Positions 32,516 to 42,572 of a stretch of DNA of 64,000 nt are shown here, piece after piece. The stretch is taken from assembly GCA_963383645.1 (NCBI GenBank), contig OY726560.1:29352173-29416172 (forward strand), given 5' to 3'. This stretch comes from Muscardinus avellanarius. Its lineage: Eukaryota; Chordata; Mammalia; Rodentia; Gliridae. The position numbers and the translations under genes are program-made. The notes beneath the pieces are model-generated. The model made no database searches and was not told where the DNA came from. It worked only from the letters and a program-made list of their open reading frames with translations. Each line of letters starts with the position of its first letter. Position 1 is the first letter of the stretch.

Positions 32516-33631
32516 GATTGTATTTAGATCCCACAAAAATAATGCAAGATCTGTATCTCAAGATCTTTAATTAATAACATATTTTGTTTGATTACAAAGG
32601 ACTATAGGCACAAAAGGCCAATATTCAGCCTAGACTGTGTTCTGTTGTTGAAGCCCCTAGTTAGCTTAACATCAGATAGATCTTGGATTCTGCCTATCAT
32701 TACTGTTGGTTCACATAACACTTATATTCCATAACTTCTTCAATACTGACCTCCTTGAAAAGAAGATAATATTTGACTAGTAACTGCCATAACCATTTTC
32801 TCCAAATACCTGAAAACACTTATTATATTTACTTTTGTTCTTAGACAACTGCCAAGCATAGTCTATATAATTTAATACTGATGGCTTCAAAATCATAAAG
32901 AGTTTCCTCAGTTTGCCAGGAATGATTGCATATCTAAAAGATGATATGGTAAGAATGTAGGTAGTTCTTGCCAAGGAAGCCTTTAGTACTGGAGATGATT
33001 TGTAAATCCCCTTCATCAACTAACCCCACTCTACTCAAAGACAAATTCCAACTGGCAATTATGATTAAAAAGTAACTAAAGGTAGGCTACTTCTACTCTT
33101 CTGGAATGTGCAGAATACATCTGCTTTTATGAAAAATAGAAAGTATTCAAAACTATGTTATTAAAATGATATATTTCTTCAAATATGATGATATATATCC
33201 CCTATTTCTTCATTTATTCTCATCTCAGGTCATAAAAGACTCTGATTTGTCAATCCAGTTTTTAGGTTAAAATCATATAAGGGAAAGGTGTAGATGTTAT
33301 CACAGGCTCATAGTGTTTGTTGACCTGTGTCCATTTTCTGTCAGTGAAAATACTATAGAGATTTTTCTTTTATGCTCAAAATTTTCTAGAATATTTATTC
33401 CACTGAATAAACCAGAAAAAAAACCCGGATTGTGTTTAGCACAAGCTTAAGAATTACAGGGATTCTTGACCTACGGAAATACTCACACAAGGAGATAAAG
33501 AATATTTTTAAATTTTAAATATTTAGAGAATATTTTTAAATTTTAAGTAGTTAAACCGCTGACCATCCAAGAGTGCACTGTTCAACAGCACCTGGGCTAT
33601 GAAGTATGATCTTCTGCTTTTATGTAGGTGA
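32516..33631. other. AT-rich intergenic DNA; one short tandem duplication
   Basis: About 1.1 kb without a recognised element. GAATATTTTTAAATTTTAA occurs at 33,500 and again at 33,528, a 28-bp tandem duplication. An 80-codon minus-strand frame at 32,777-33,019 has no domain that I recognise. Confidence 0.5.
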
Positions 33632-33850
33632 ATGCAGTGTGGTAGAATGGACTGAGTGTTTGAGTTTTAGTCAGGCTTGAATTAAATCCTATATTCAAAA
33701 CTCACCAAGAGCAACAAGACATGTCACTTAATTCTTCTGAACTTCAATTTTCTCATTTGAAAAGTGAAGGTAATATCTCCATCAGTATTTTCCACATTCA
33801 ACAGCAAAGTATATATGAAAAGCTAGTGCAATATCTAGTAATTAATATAT
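33632..33850 (+). mobile_element. MIR SINE (ancient tRNA-derived)
   Basis: TGGTAGAATGGACTGAGTGT, TGAGTTTTAGTCAGGCTTGA, ATGTCACTTAATTCTTCTGA, TTCAATTTTCTCATTTGAAA and AGTGAAGGTAATATC follow the MIR core and its conserved 'CACTTAA...TCTGA...TTTCTCAT' order. Confidence 0.85.
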
Positions 33851-34105
33851 ATCTAGTAATATGTGCGCTATATATTTATACAGCATTTATACTTTATAAA
33901 ATTCCATAAGGGATCTTTGGGTAGATTGATTAATTATTTTGTCTTATACATTCAACCTATTTTATTTCAAAAAATATTATTACTGAAGCAATACTACTTC
34001 AGTGGTTTTTTATAGGAATTGAGTGCACTAACATAGTAAAGTTAATTCAAATATCTGAAATAAATTCTAATATATAAACAATGGTATGATTTTTTCTTTT
34101 GTTTT
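33851..34105. other. AT-rich gap
   Basis: About 250 bp; nothing recognised. Confidence 0.5.
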
Positions 34106-34279
34106 GTTTCGGTGCTGAGGATAAACCCAGCAGCATTCTACCTCTTGAGCTACACCCAGTACCTTTTTTTTAAAACCTTGAAACAGGTTCTAAGTTTCAA
34201 AGGCTGGCCTTGAACCTGTGATCCTCTGTCTCAGCCTCCCAAGTATTGGATTCACAAGTATGACCACCATACCTGGCAA
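34106..34279 (-). mobile_element. B1-ID composite SINE, shortened
   Basis: GTTTCGGTGCTGAGGATAAA, CAGCATTCTACCTCTTGAGC, TTGAACCTGTGATCCTCTGT and CAAGTATTGGATTCACAAG. The middle part has lost about 30 bases. Confidence 0.9.
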
Positions 34280-36444
34280 TGGTATGCATTTTTAATGCTT
34301 TGTCATCAACTTTAATAGCATTTCTTAGAAACTCAGAATTGAATACATGTGTATGTTTTACTTTTGATCATGCTTATATTGTTATTTTGTGTGCATTTGG
34401 GTATTATTTTAAAAGTGAAATGGCAATATAGATATTTTCCACTTTATTCGTTTTCTAGATAATATAAGTAATTGGTTGGTGTCCTTTTCAGAAAAAGGTT
34501 CTAATGTCTCTACTGGGCAAGTCACTCTGACATTCCACACCCTGTTGGCATTTTCCAAGACACAGTGCAAAGTATGCAATAATATGAGCAGATTGTAAGA
34601 CTTGAAGGCTGCTAATACTACAAGGCCTTTGTTCAGAAAACATTTACATTTAGGATAATGGTAAAAGATCACTGCAGTACTTACCTTTTATTGTTCATTT
34701 GTATTCTATTTCTCTCATTGGTCTTCAAGATAGATTGTTGTGGTCCTTAGTCATTAAAATGACCTGTGAATACTCTTTTATCCATCACAGACTATAAGGA
34801 ATAAGTGGTATTCCATTTTTTCTTTTTTTCTGGTAAAGTGTTTGTAATAGACTATTAATTTAAAATGTCTCCAGGATCTATTTTGTGAATATTTGCTCTT
34901 TTTTAACTCAAAGCATTTTTTATGACAACTGAATTTTGAAGTACAAATGTCCTTTTTTATTATGTGAGCACAAAACATGCTTATTATCAGGTACAGAAAA
35001 TGAGAATAAATATGAATTTGACATTTCTTCTTGTCTTAAGAGTGCCATTGATTTTGCAACATAAACTGCAACTGTCCTCTCTCTACATTGTGTTAGCCTC
35101 ATTATTTTTGGTCACCTGCAGGCGAAATTTTCTGTAACAGAGTCTTGGAGTGGCTCATTTTGCTTTTAGCTTCCTGAAATAATAGAAGAGTATTCTTTGA
35201 GAGGGCTTAACCCATACTTCTTTTTCTCTTGGCCTCTGAGTAAATCTGTGAATGGAACCTGAGCATATGGGATTTTACTTTCTATTCATAATGGAAGGAC
35301 AAGACAGGGGTACACAGGGTACCCTGGAAATCTCAAAAGCCAGTCCAATGCTCTGCATTTCTATAACAGTAATTTTTAAAATATTTATATATATTTTTTT
35401 CTGTGCAATCTCAGTTCCTCTCACAGCCTATCATGAGTTGAGAGTCCTGAATCAAAAGTAAAAATAGCAATTTTGTATTCCAAACTCAGCAATAAAGCCT
35501 TCTTTTTCTTTCTGACTCAGAACTCAAGGTACAGTCATGACAGTGGAAAGATTTTGTGAAGTCTGAAAGGAAGTTGAGCTTCTTTTAAAATATGAGTAAA
35601 AAAGGAAGATTAATTTTTATATCCAATGGAAAAAGAAAGTAAAGAAATGTGAATACCTAAGGGCTGGGCTGCATTCAGCTTCTGGGCATAAACCAATGAG
35701 TTTCTGCTAAGATTATCACAACTTTATTTCTTTATAAAACTAATATGTTGATGGCATTTATAATAGGCCTATATTACCTTGATTTAAAACATCTCCCCAA
35801 TTAATTTAATAAATATAAATTTGACTTCTACATGTGTCTGCATCCATATTTATAGAAGAAGCAAAAAATGGTGCCTTTTATTAGTTTTCTTTTAATTAAT
35901 TTGATTTTATAGGCATCATAATTTGTAAAAAAAAATGATAGCACTAAAACTGCTAAGTTTAAAATGGCCATATGATATCCATATGGGAGGTTTTCTGTGT
36001 TTAAAGTACATTGAAATTTGTATCATCAAAGTGCTAAACTTTTCACACTGCAAATAAATATTAATGCAGTAAGTCAAGTAATTTTATTTCAGTTGCTATT
36101 AAGACTGTGACATTATGTTTTATTAAAATACAAATATTTTATTACCTTTAATTTTGTTGGTTATAGCATTGCAATATTAATAACAACTGCTTTGCTGAAT
36201 AGGACTAATGTGGTATTTATTAGGAAACAATAAGAAAGCAAAAAGGCGTCTGTCCTACTTTTTTGACATTATATAACTACTCAACTTTCAAGATCTCGGG
36301 TTGCAAAAGAAGTATTGCAAAGTCAAAGAACTGTAAGGCTGAAGAGTTTAAATATTATTACCTTCCTTTGATCTGACCTTTCAAAGTTTTCAAGTATGTT
36401 TGAATCTTACCCCTGAATGTCCCAAGTAAGAGTAAATATGGTAT
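34280..36444. other. AT-rich intergenic DNA, nothing recognised
   Basis: About 2.2 kb. Short open frames on both strands (for example 34,409-34,672 and 35,252-35,461) lack domains. No family landmark seen. Confidence 0.45.
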
Positions 36445-37090
36445 ATTAGATAGTAATTGCTATACAACAAATTATTATTATTAATATTGTTATTGTTGTT
36501 GTATTGAGGGTGGAATCCAGAGGCATTTTATTTCTGATCTACATGCCCCCAGGTCGTTTTAATTTTTATTTTGATACAAGATTTTGCTACGTTGCTGAGC
36601 ATCTCACTATTTTGCTGAAGCTGGCCTTGAACCCTGTGATCTTCCTGTCTCTGCCTTCCAAGCACTGAGATTATAGGCATGCACCACCAAGACAGGCTTC
36701 ATCAGTCTGCCATTGGTTTAAAAACAATAATAATTTGTCATTTCTCACAATATCATGTGCTGGATGGTTGGTACCTCTGATAATTTTGCCTGGGTTCCTT
36801 ACTAAGTGTAAACAAGGGTTTACTTACATGTCTAGCAGTTCATGTGGTGCTCAGCTGGGGTCCTAGTTCTACTCTGAGTGGACTCTCCTACCCCAGTAGA
36901 TTGGACCATGTTCTTTTGCTTTGTGGTCTCAGAGTAGCATTCCAGTGAGCAAGACTAGTAGATTCAAGACTTCATGACTTAAGCTCCAATTAGTGAAAAT
37001 AGTTCTTCCACGTTTTTTAGGTCCTGTTTCTTATAAGCAAATATTCTATTCATTTAGATTTTGTCACTTGTAGGGAGGGGTAACTTTGGA
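36445..37090 (-). mobile_element. MLT1-type LTR remnant interrupted by a SINE
   Basis: TGCTATACAACAAATTATTA leads in; after the SINE come GGTTTAAAAACAATAATAAT, TGTGGTGCTCAGCTGGGGTC, TAGATTCAAGACTTCATGAC, CAAATATTCTATTCATTT and GGGAGGGGTAAC. This is the antisense order of an old MLT1-like LTR as I remember it. Confidence 0.5.
36497..36697 (-). mobile_element. B1-ID composite SINE
   Basis: GTATTGAGGGTGGAATCCAG, GGCATTTTATTTCTGATC, CTGGCCTTGAACCCTGTGAT and GATTATAGGCATGCACCACC. It lies inside the LTR remnant, so it is younger than that. Confidence 0.92.
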
Positions 37091-37737
37091 AAAATAATAA
37101 TATTGTGTTTCTCCCATAATCTACAAGGAAAAACAGCTTACTAGATCTTTTTCTGCCCTCATAGTATTGGCTAGGGTTTCTTCAGTTTATAAAACATTTT
37201 TTTTTCTTAGAAATGTCTGAGCTAATTCTAATCAACATAAGCAAAGTATAAGTATACTCAAGCCCGAATGCACGTGAGATTTGTGAGTATTTTATATTAA
37301 GGATTCAGTACTGTTGTGTGTTGTTTTGAGTACCTATCTTCAACATTGTTTCTGACTTGGTTCTTAGTTGTACCCATACAGTTTCTTTACTGGAATAAAC
37401 ATTTTAACATATGCCCCAGCCCATTGACTTGGGCATGGAGAAACTACTGAGCCATGCCCACTTCCTATCTTTAGGGACTATTTGTCTTCACTAAATGAGA
37501 TTACACTTTTTACCACTGACTTTGCTCAATTCCACTTCCTAAAGCCAAGTTTTCAAACTTGTAGATTATAGGAAAAATTTGTATGGTCTGTTTTTTACTT
37601 GACCTTTATGATCTGTGTTTTATTTGATCAAAACTGTTTAAAATTTTACTTTTCATATTTTCATTGTTAGAGTACAGTTTATTTTTAAAGTGTCATGACA
37701 TTTATAATAATAATAACCTCAAATAAAACACTTTCCT
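37091..37737. other. Intergenic DNA, nothing recognised
   Basis: About 0.65 kb of AT-rich sequence. Confidence 0.5.
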
Positions 37738-38128
37738 ATAAAACTAATAAAAATGTATAGGATCTTTATGCTGAACATTGCAAAAGACTTGGGAAAGAAA
37801 TCAAAGAACAAAATAGAGAGATATATTATGTCTTTGAATTTGAAGATTAAAGATAATACAGATATTGATTTAACCAAACTGATTTATTGAATTTGTGAAA
37901 TTACTATAAAAACCCCAGAGAGATTTTGTACACATGGAGAGAATTTTTCAGAAATTTACATAGAAAGTCACAGACCTAGAATAGTTTAAATTTTTGGAAA
38001 AAACGGTAAAAGTGAAAGAAATCACTATGCTTGATATTAAGGTCAAACATATATAGCTAAAGTAATCATAGCAGTGAGGTATTTTGAGAAAGATATTTGC
38101 ACAAAGGGACCATATTAAAGCCCAGATA
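37738..38128 (+). mobile_element. LINE-1 ORF2 fragment, degenerate
   Basis: AGGATCTTTATGCTGAACAT, GGAAAGAAATCAAAGAACAA, GAGATATATTATGTCTTTGA, AATAGTTTAAATTTTTGGAA and AAGTAATCATAGCAGTGAGG follow the order of the ORF2 C-terminal half. Many stops. Confidence 0.75.
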
Positions 38129-38129
38129 T

Positions 38130-38324
38130 AGCTTCCACAAATACCCAGCTAAGCCGAGTACTTGGGAGCCTGAGACAGGAGGATCCCAGTTTGCTGACAG
38201 CCTCAGCTACTTAGTGAGGCTTTCTGCAACTTAACGAGACTTTATTTCAAAACAAAGAATAAAAAAATAGGACTGGGGGTGTGGCTTGGAGGTAAAATGA
38301 CCCCGGGTTCCATCTCCAGTACCA
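38130..38324 (+). mobile_element. B1-ID composite SINE
   Basis: The head is damaged. GAGTACTTGGGAGCCTGAGA, CAGCCTCAGCTACTTAGTGA, GACTGGGGGTGTGGCTTGGA and GGTTCCATCTCCAGTACCAC are clear. Its tail has become the following CA repeat. Confidence 0.93.
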
Positions 38325-38371
<47 letters not shown>

Positions 38372-38390
38372 TATATATATATATGTATGT

Positions 38391-38422
<32 letters not shown>

Positions 38423-38440
38423 ATACACACACACACACAC
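38321..38440. repeat. (CA)n(AT)n(GT)n(CA)n compound microsatellite
   Basis: About 23 CA units run into ATATAT, then about 16 GT-type units (GTATGTGTGTATG included), then TATA and eight CA units. The CA and GT tracts are mutually complementary, so a long snap-back hairpin is possible. Confidence 0.95.
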
Positions 38441-38589
38441 AATGAAGAAATTTTGGATTTTCTAAAAATGGAGATAAAACAAAAAGAAAGATATTAGATA
38501 TTGGTATAATGAAAAGAAAAAAAGATCTTAAGTTAAAGTTCATACCTTGGAAATATAAAACAAGAAAAAAAGGTAGAAATCTTTGCAAA
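38441..38589. other. Short gap
   Basis: About 150 bp, A-rich; nothing recognised. Confidence 0.5.
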
Positions 38590-38835
38590 CTGTCTCTCTT
38601 GAGCTTCAGGAAAATCCTGAAAAAAGGCTGATAGCTGAGGAATGTCAGTCAACTGTATGCCCTACACTCAGAGGTAAATGTCCTGAAGGAGGATCACCAT
38701 AATGCATATATTTTCCATGAAAAATATATTGTTAGGCCTGTGCAAAGACACTAAGTGCATAAATGTTTCTGTTTCTCTGGAGACCTGGACTAAACACATA
38801 AAACTTGCCAGGATGTATGGGTATTTAAGTTTAGA
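38590..38835 (+). repeat. Unclassified interspersed repeat, copy A
   Basis: CTGAAAAAAGGCTGATAGCT, GTCAGTCAACTGTATGCCCT, ACACTCAGAGGTAAATGTCC and CATAATGCATATATTTTCC have counterparts in the same order and orientation at about 44,945-45,060. I do not recognise the family; an LTR-type origin is possible. Confidence 0.5.
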
Positions 38836-39034
38836 AAATAACTAGGTAATCAGTGGAAAATGATTTGTAGAGCTATTAAGAAGAAGACTGAGAAATGAGT
38901 ATGAGAAAATCTTTGAATAGACTTTCAACTGATGTAGAAGTTTGACATTTATATCAACGTTTTACCCAATAAAAGGAAAATTCTCTAATGTACATGAAGT
39001 ACATTTATAAACATCAAAGTCAATCACTAAGCCA
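38836..39034. other. Short gap
   Basis: About 200 bp of AT-rich sequence; nothing recognised. Confidence 0.5.
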
Positions 39035-39175
39035 AACATGAGGAGGGAGGCGGAGGGAATGAATGGGGTAGGAATTGGGGAAGGGCTAAATGAGTGATGT
39101 ATGCACATATTTCTCTACCGTTTTGTACTCCATTAACATGTAAGACTACAATGCACCAATTAAAAGAAATAAATT
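39035..39175 (+). mobile_element. LINE-1 3' end fragment
   Basis: GAGGAGGGAGGCGGAGGGAA, GGGAAGGGCTAAATGAGTGA, TGTATGCACATATTTC and CTACAATGCACCAATTAAAA form the sense-strand version of the L1 tail seen reversed elsewhere in the window. Confidence 0.75.
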
Positions 39176-39967
39176 CTCAGTTAGCAAGTATTAGAGTATT
39201 TCAGAGAAAAAAAAAGTTCTATTCATGTAGATAATTTTAAAAGCAATTATCTGGGAAGACTTTGATGCATTTTTTTTGTGCTTTCACAGCAGCATTTTCT
39301 TGACTTTAATTTCTTAGATTGTTTGAATTTATTGTTTAGCTTTAAATTTATAGTTTGATTTTATTATTGTTTAATCTGTGCATAGTTGATTGATATTAAT
39401 TTTCAAAAAAGTGTTAAAGTCTTAGACTACCGGCTCCAAGTCAGTTTGATATATCACTTAAGATTTGTTTGACGATAAGTCTTGTAAAAATATTTTATAT
39501 AATACAATATTTATCTTTCTTGCCCAAGTGACTTCTATGGATCAGGAATCAGAATTTTTTTATAGTTTGAATTATAGCCCCAAATTACAAGGCTACAAAG
39601 TCTTTCATCAGGTGAATTGTGTTTAATAATTCTCTGTGAAAGAATTTCTGATGATAGACAACTTTACTACATAATATATTGTCCATACTGAGACATTATT
39701 TCAGGGACAAATGATAAACCAGATGGGATGCTGGAACAACAGGTGTAAATTAGGATATTTTTTATGCAAAGTGGAAAGCATATTTAAACAAGTGTCTAAA
39801 AATCTTTGAAATCAAGAAAAATAAGTCACTATTTTTCAATAGAAAGAAAGTTATTTAGCAAAACTGTTCATTTTTTAATATAACAGGCCACATTTTGAAA
39901 TAGGATTGATATTAATTAAAATGCATAATCATTCATACAAATGTATGATTATATATCAACTTTGTTA
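39176..39967. other. AT-rich intergenic DNA, nothing recognised
   Basis: About 0.8 kb without landmarks. Confidence 0.5.
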
Positions 39968-40115
39968 TTAGCTGAGAGTGGTATCACACCCAAATTCATA
40001 TGTTGGGATCTAGTCCTCAATGTGATAGTATTTGGAGATATACCTTATAGAATCCTTTTTAATAGAAGTGTGATTCTCTAACATTTAATTTTTGAAAATG
40101 TTTTTACATAGGATT
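39968..40115 (+). mobile_element. MaLR-like LTR 5' fragment
   Basis: CACACCCAAATTCATATGTT, GGGATCTAGTCCTCAATGTG and ATAGTATTTGGAGATATACC match the start of an MLT1/MST-type LTR. It is cut off by a SINE at about 40,130. Confidence 0.5.
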
Positions 40116-40129
40116 AGTTTTTTGTTTGT

Positions 40130-40324
40130 TTGGTTTTATTTTGGTTGTACTGGGGATGGAACCCTTCTACCTCCAGGCTACACTCCCAGACCTATTTTTT
40201 ATATTTTTTTTATTTGGAAACAGGGTCTTTTAAGCCAGCACAACTGGCTTTGAACTTGCAGGATCCTCCTGTCTCCACCTCCTAAGCGAGGAGATTATAA
40301 GCATGCTCCACCATGTCCGGCTAG
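40130..40324 (-). mobile_element. B1-ID SINE, 'CTTAAGAGA' subtype
   Basis: GGTTGTACTGGGGATGGAAC, GGCTACACTCCCAGACC, then GGAAACAGGGTCTTTTAAGC and CAGCACAACTGGCTTTG. Same internal deletion as the copy at 22.5 kb. Confidence 0.94.
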
Positions 40325-40421
40325 GATAGTGTTTTTTAACAGTTAATTTTGAAGCAGTGTTTATATGTTCTAGATATAAGCCCTTTGTTATATGGTTTAC
40401 AAGTATTTACCTTACATTATT

Positions 40422-40930
40422 AATTTTTTCAACATACCTTTATTGGTGCATTGTAATTATACATCATAGTGAGGTTCAAATTGAGACAGATATACATGCA
40501 CACAGCACTTGGCATGTTTTCTTTCAGATCCCACCTGACTGTACTCGTCCCCCACCACACCCCAGGATACATTAGTAAGATTGATAGTGATACTTTCCTA
40601 TAAGGAAATAGCATTATTTAAACTATTTTCTTTATCATTTCTCCTTCTTCCCATTAGCAACCTCCTCCTCAATCTCCTTCTGCTCTCCTACTGGTGCTCT
40701 CATTTTCATTAAATCATTTTTTTCTATTTTCTGTCCACCACATATGAAAGAAAACATAGGTCCCTTAACTTTCTGAAACTGACCTACCTCACTTGGAATA
40801 ATATTCTCCAGTTCCATCCATTTTTCTTCAAAGACATAATGTTTTTCTTCTTTATGGCTGGGTAAAATTCTATTGTGTTTACATATGATATATTATTTTT
40901 CTATTCATCTGTCAAGTAACACCCACACTT
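40422..40930 (-). mobile_element. LINE-1 3' region fragment
   Basis: CTTTATTGGTGCATTGTAAT, TATACATCATAGTGAGGTTC, CATATGAAAGAAAACATAGG, TTCTCCAGTTCCATCCATTT, CTTCTTTATGGCTGGGTAAA and CTATTCATCTGTCAAGTAAC. Reverse L1 3' UTR and ORF2 end. Confidence 0.85.
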
Positions 40931-41550
40931 GCAGGACCACTATCAATGTTTTAACATAGTTTTATAGTAATACATATAGTGTTTATAATTTTTCATGTAC
41001 AGCTAAATAGTTTTCAATGTTCTTCCCCTAGAGAAAAATTTTAAGAATAGATGAAATAGTTCCAAAACTAATAGTTAAAGATTAGAGGTTTTCTATGATA
41101 TGTCAAAATGTGCTACCAAACTACAACCAACATATAACAGTTATATCTTTTCAGTAGATATTTTTTCATCTCGTCATATCCAGTGGAGATAGAGGCAAAA
41201 CTCCTCTTCATCAGTGTTATCACTACAAAATGACATTGAAAGCCTAGCCTTAGACATTGGCTCTGGACACCTATGTATCATTTCTTTTAATGTACATTTC
41301 CAGGAAAATGTGCCAGTAGTAAGTGTCAGGATAAGTGTTGCTGGGAGCAGGCACTAAGAAGGTGATGAGTGAAGCTGTCAGAGTGAATCTGAAGCTGCAA
41401 TCGAGAAATCAGAAAGTTAGAGATGTCAGGAATGTAGAAAATACTCTCAGAAAATATGCAGGCAGAAAACTGAGCCAACCAAAATGAGAGGCCAAGTGGC
41501 AACAACCAGCAAGTTCATAAAGGTGGATGTTCATGTCCTTAGGAGCTCAC
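40931..41550. other. Intergenic DNA, nothing certain
   Basis: About 0.6 kb. The stretch at 41,290-41,550 is less AT-rich and could be further MaLR internal sequence, but I cannot show it. Confidence 0.4.
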
Positions 41551-42130
41551 CTCTTGCCACGATATGGTCCAAATGCTAGATAGGAGCTGAAAATTTAATG
41601 TTTGCTCTGCTGGGTTTCTGTCTTGCTTTGTTTCTCTCCTTCCTTTGTGTGCTCCATTCCTTTCTTTCGAAATGGGAATATGTATCCTATGCCTGTTACC
41701 CTAGTTTAAGTTAGAATTATATAACAATATATTTATTTATTTATTTATTTGTTTCCTTATTGGTGGTACTGGGGTTTCTGGAAACCCTTCTATCTCTGGG
41801 CTACACTTCCAGACCTACTTTTAATATTTTTATTTGGAAACAGGGTCTCTTAAGCCAGTGAGGCTGGCCTCAAACCTGGGCAATCCTCGTGTCTCCACCT
41901 CCCAAGTGAGGGGATTACTAGGGTGTGCCACCACACGTGGATAATATTTTTATTTTTACTTATTTACAAGGACTCACATATAAGAGTTTGCCTTTATGTC
42001 CCAGTAAAATGTAGGACTTAGGCTTTTGAGAGATGCTGGAAATGTTTAGACTTGGGGACTTTTAGAGATAGAATAACTGTATTTTGCATTAGGGTGTGAA
42101 TATGAGACTTTTGGAACCAAGGGCAGAATA
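41551..42130 (+). mobile_element. MaLR internal region, 3' part
   Basis: GCTCTGCTGGGTTTCTGTCT followed by TGCTTTGTTTCTC, AAATGGGAATATGTATCCTA and TGCCTGTTACCCTAG, then (after a SINE) GAGAGATGCTGGAAATGTTT, AGACTTGGGGACTTTTAGAG and CTGTATTTTGCATTAGGGTG. This is the order of the last part of MaLR internal sequences just before the 3' LTR. No intact frame; an old endogenous retrovirus-like remnant. Confidence 0.65.
41728..41942 (-). mobile_element. B1-ID SINE, 'CTTAAGAGA' subtype
   Basis: A (TTTA)n reversed tail at about 41,728-41,750, then GGTGGTACTGGGGTTTCTGG, GGCTACACTTCCAGACC, GAAACAGGGTCTCTTAAGCC and CAAGTGAGGGGATTACTAGG. Inserted in the MaLR internal region. Confidence 0.94.
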
Positions 42131-42572
42131 TTAAGTCTGTATCTGGACTGTCCCTCAAAGGCCCAGATATTAAGGTTTAGGTCTCCAATACATCAATTCT
42201 CAGAAGTGAGACTTTGGAAATTGATAGGATCATGAAGATTCATCCACCCCATTAATAGATCAGCCCATTGATGAATTCATGATCCCAATGAACTACTGGA
42301 AGATGCTGAAAATTTTAGGAGGAAGAACCAAGTTGGAGGAAGTAGATCCTTGAATGCATGCTGTTGGGAACTATACCTATTCCACAGCCATTTTCTCTCT
42401 CTGATTTCCCATTTGCGATGAGGTGAGGAGCTTGCCTGCACCATAATGTTCTCCTAACCACAATCCCAAAAGCAATGGAGCCAACCCACTGCAAACTGAA
42501 TGCTCTGAAACTGTAAGCCCAAATTAATTTGACTTTATGTTGTTACAGTGATGGAAAATTGACTAACTAAAA
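42131..42572 (+). mobile_element. MaLR 3' LTR
   Basis: GTCCCTCAAAGGCCCAGATA lies near the start; GTGAGACTTTGGAAATTGAT, CTTGAATGCATGCTGTTGG, ATTTGCGATGAGGTGAGGAG, CTGCACCATAATGTTCTCC, CCAAAAGCAATGGAGCCAAC, GCTCTGAAACTGTAAGCCC and a final GTTACAGTGATGGAAAATTG, ACTAACTAA follow. The layout matches rodent-lineage MaLR LTRs. Confidence 0.7.

Noticed and set aside
38231..38588. ORFs rich in Cys-Val or Thr-His repeats
   Set aside because: They are translations of CA/GT microsatellites and an adjoining SINE.
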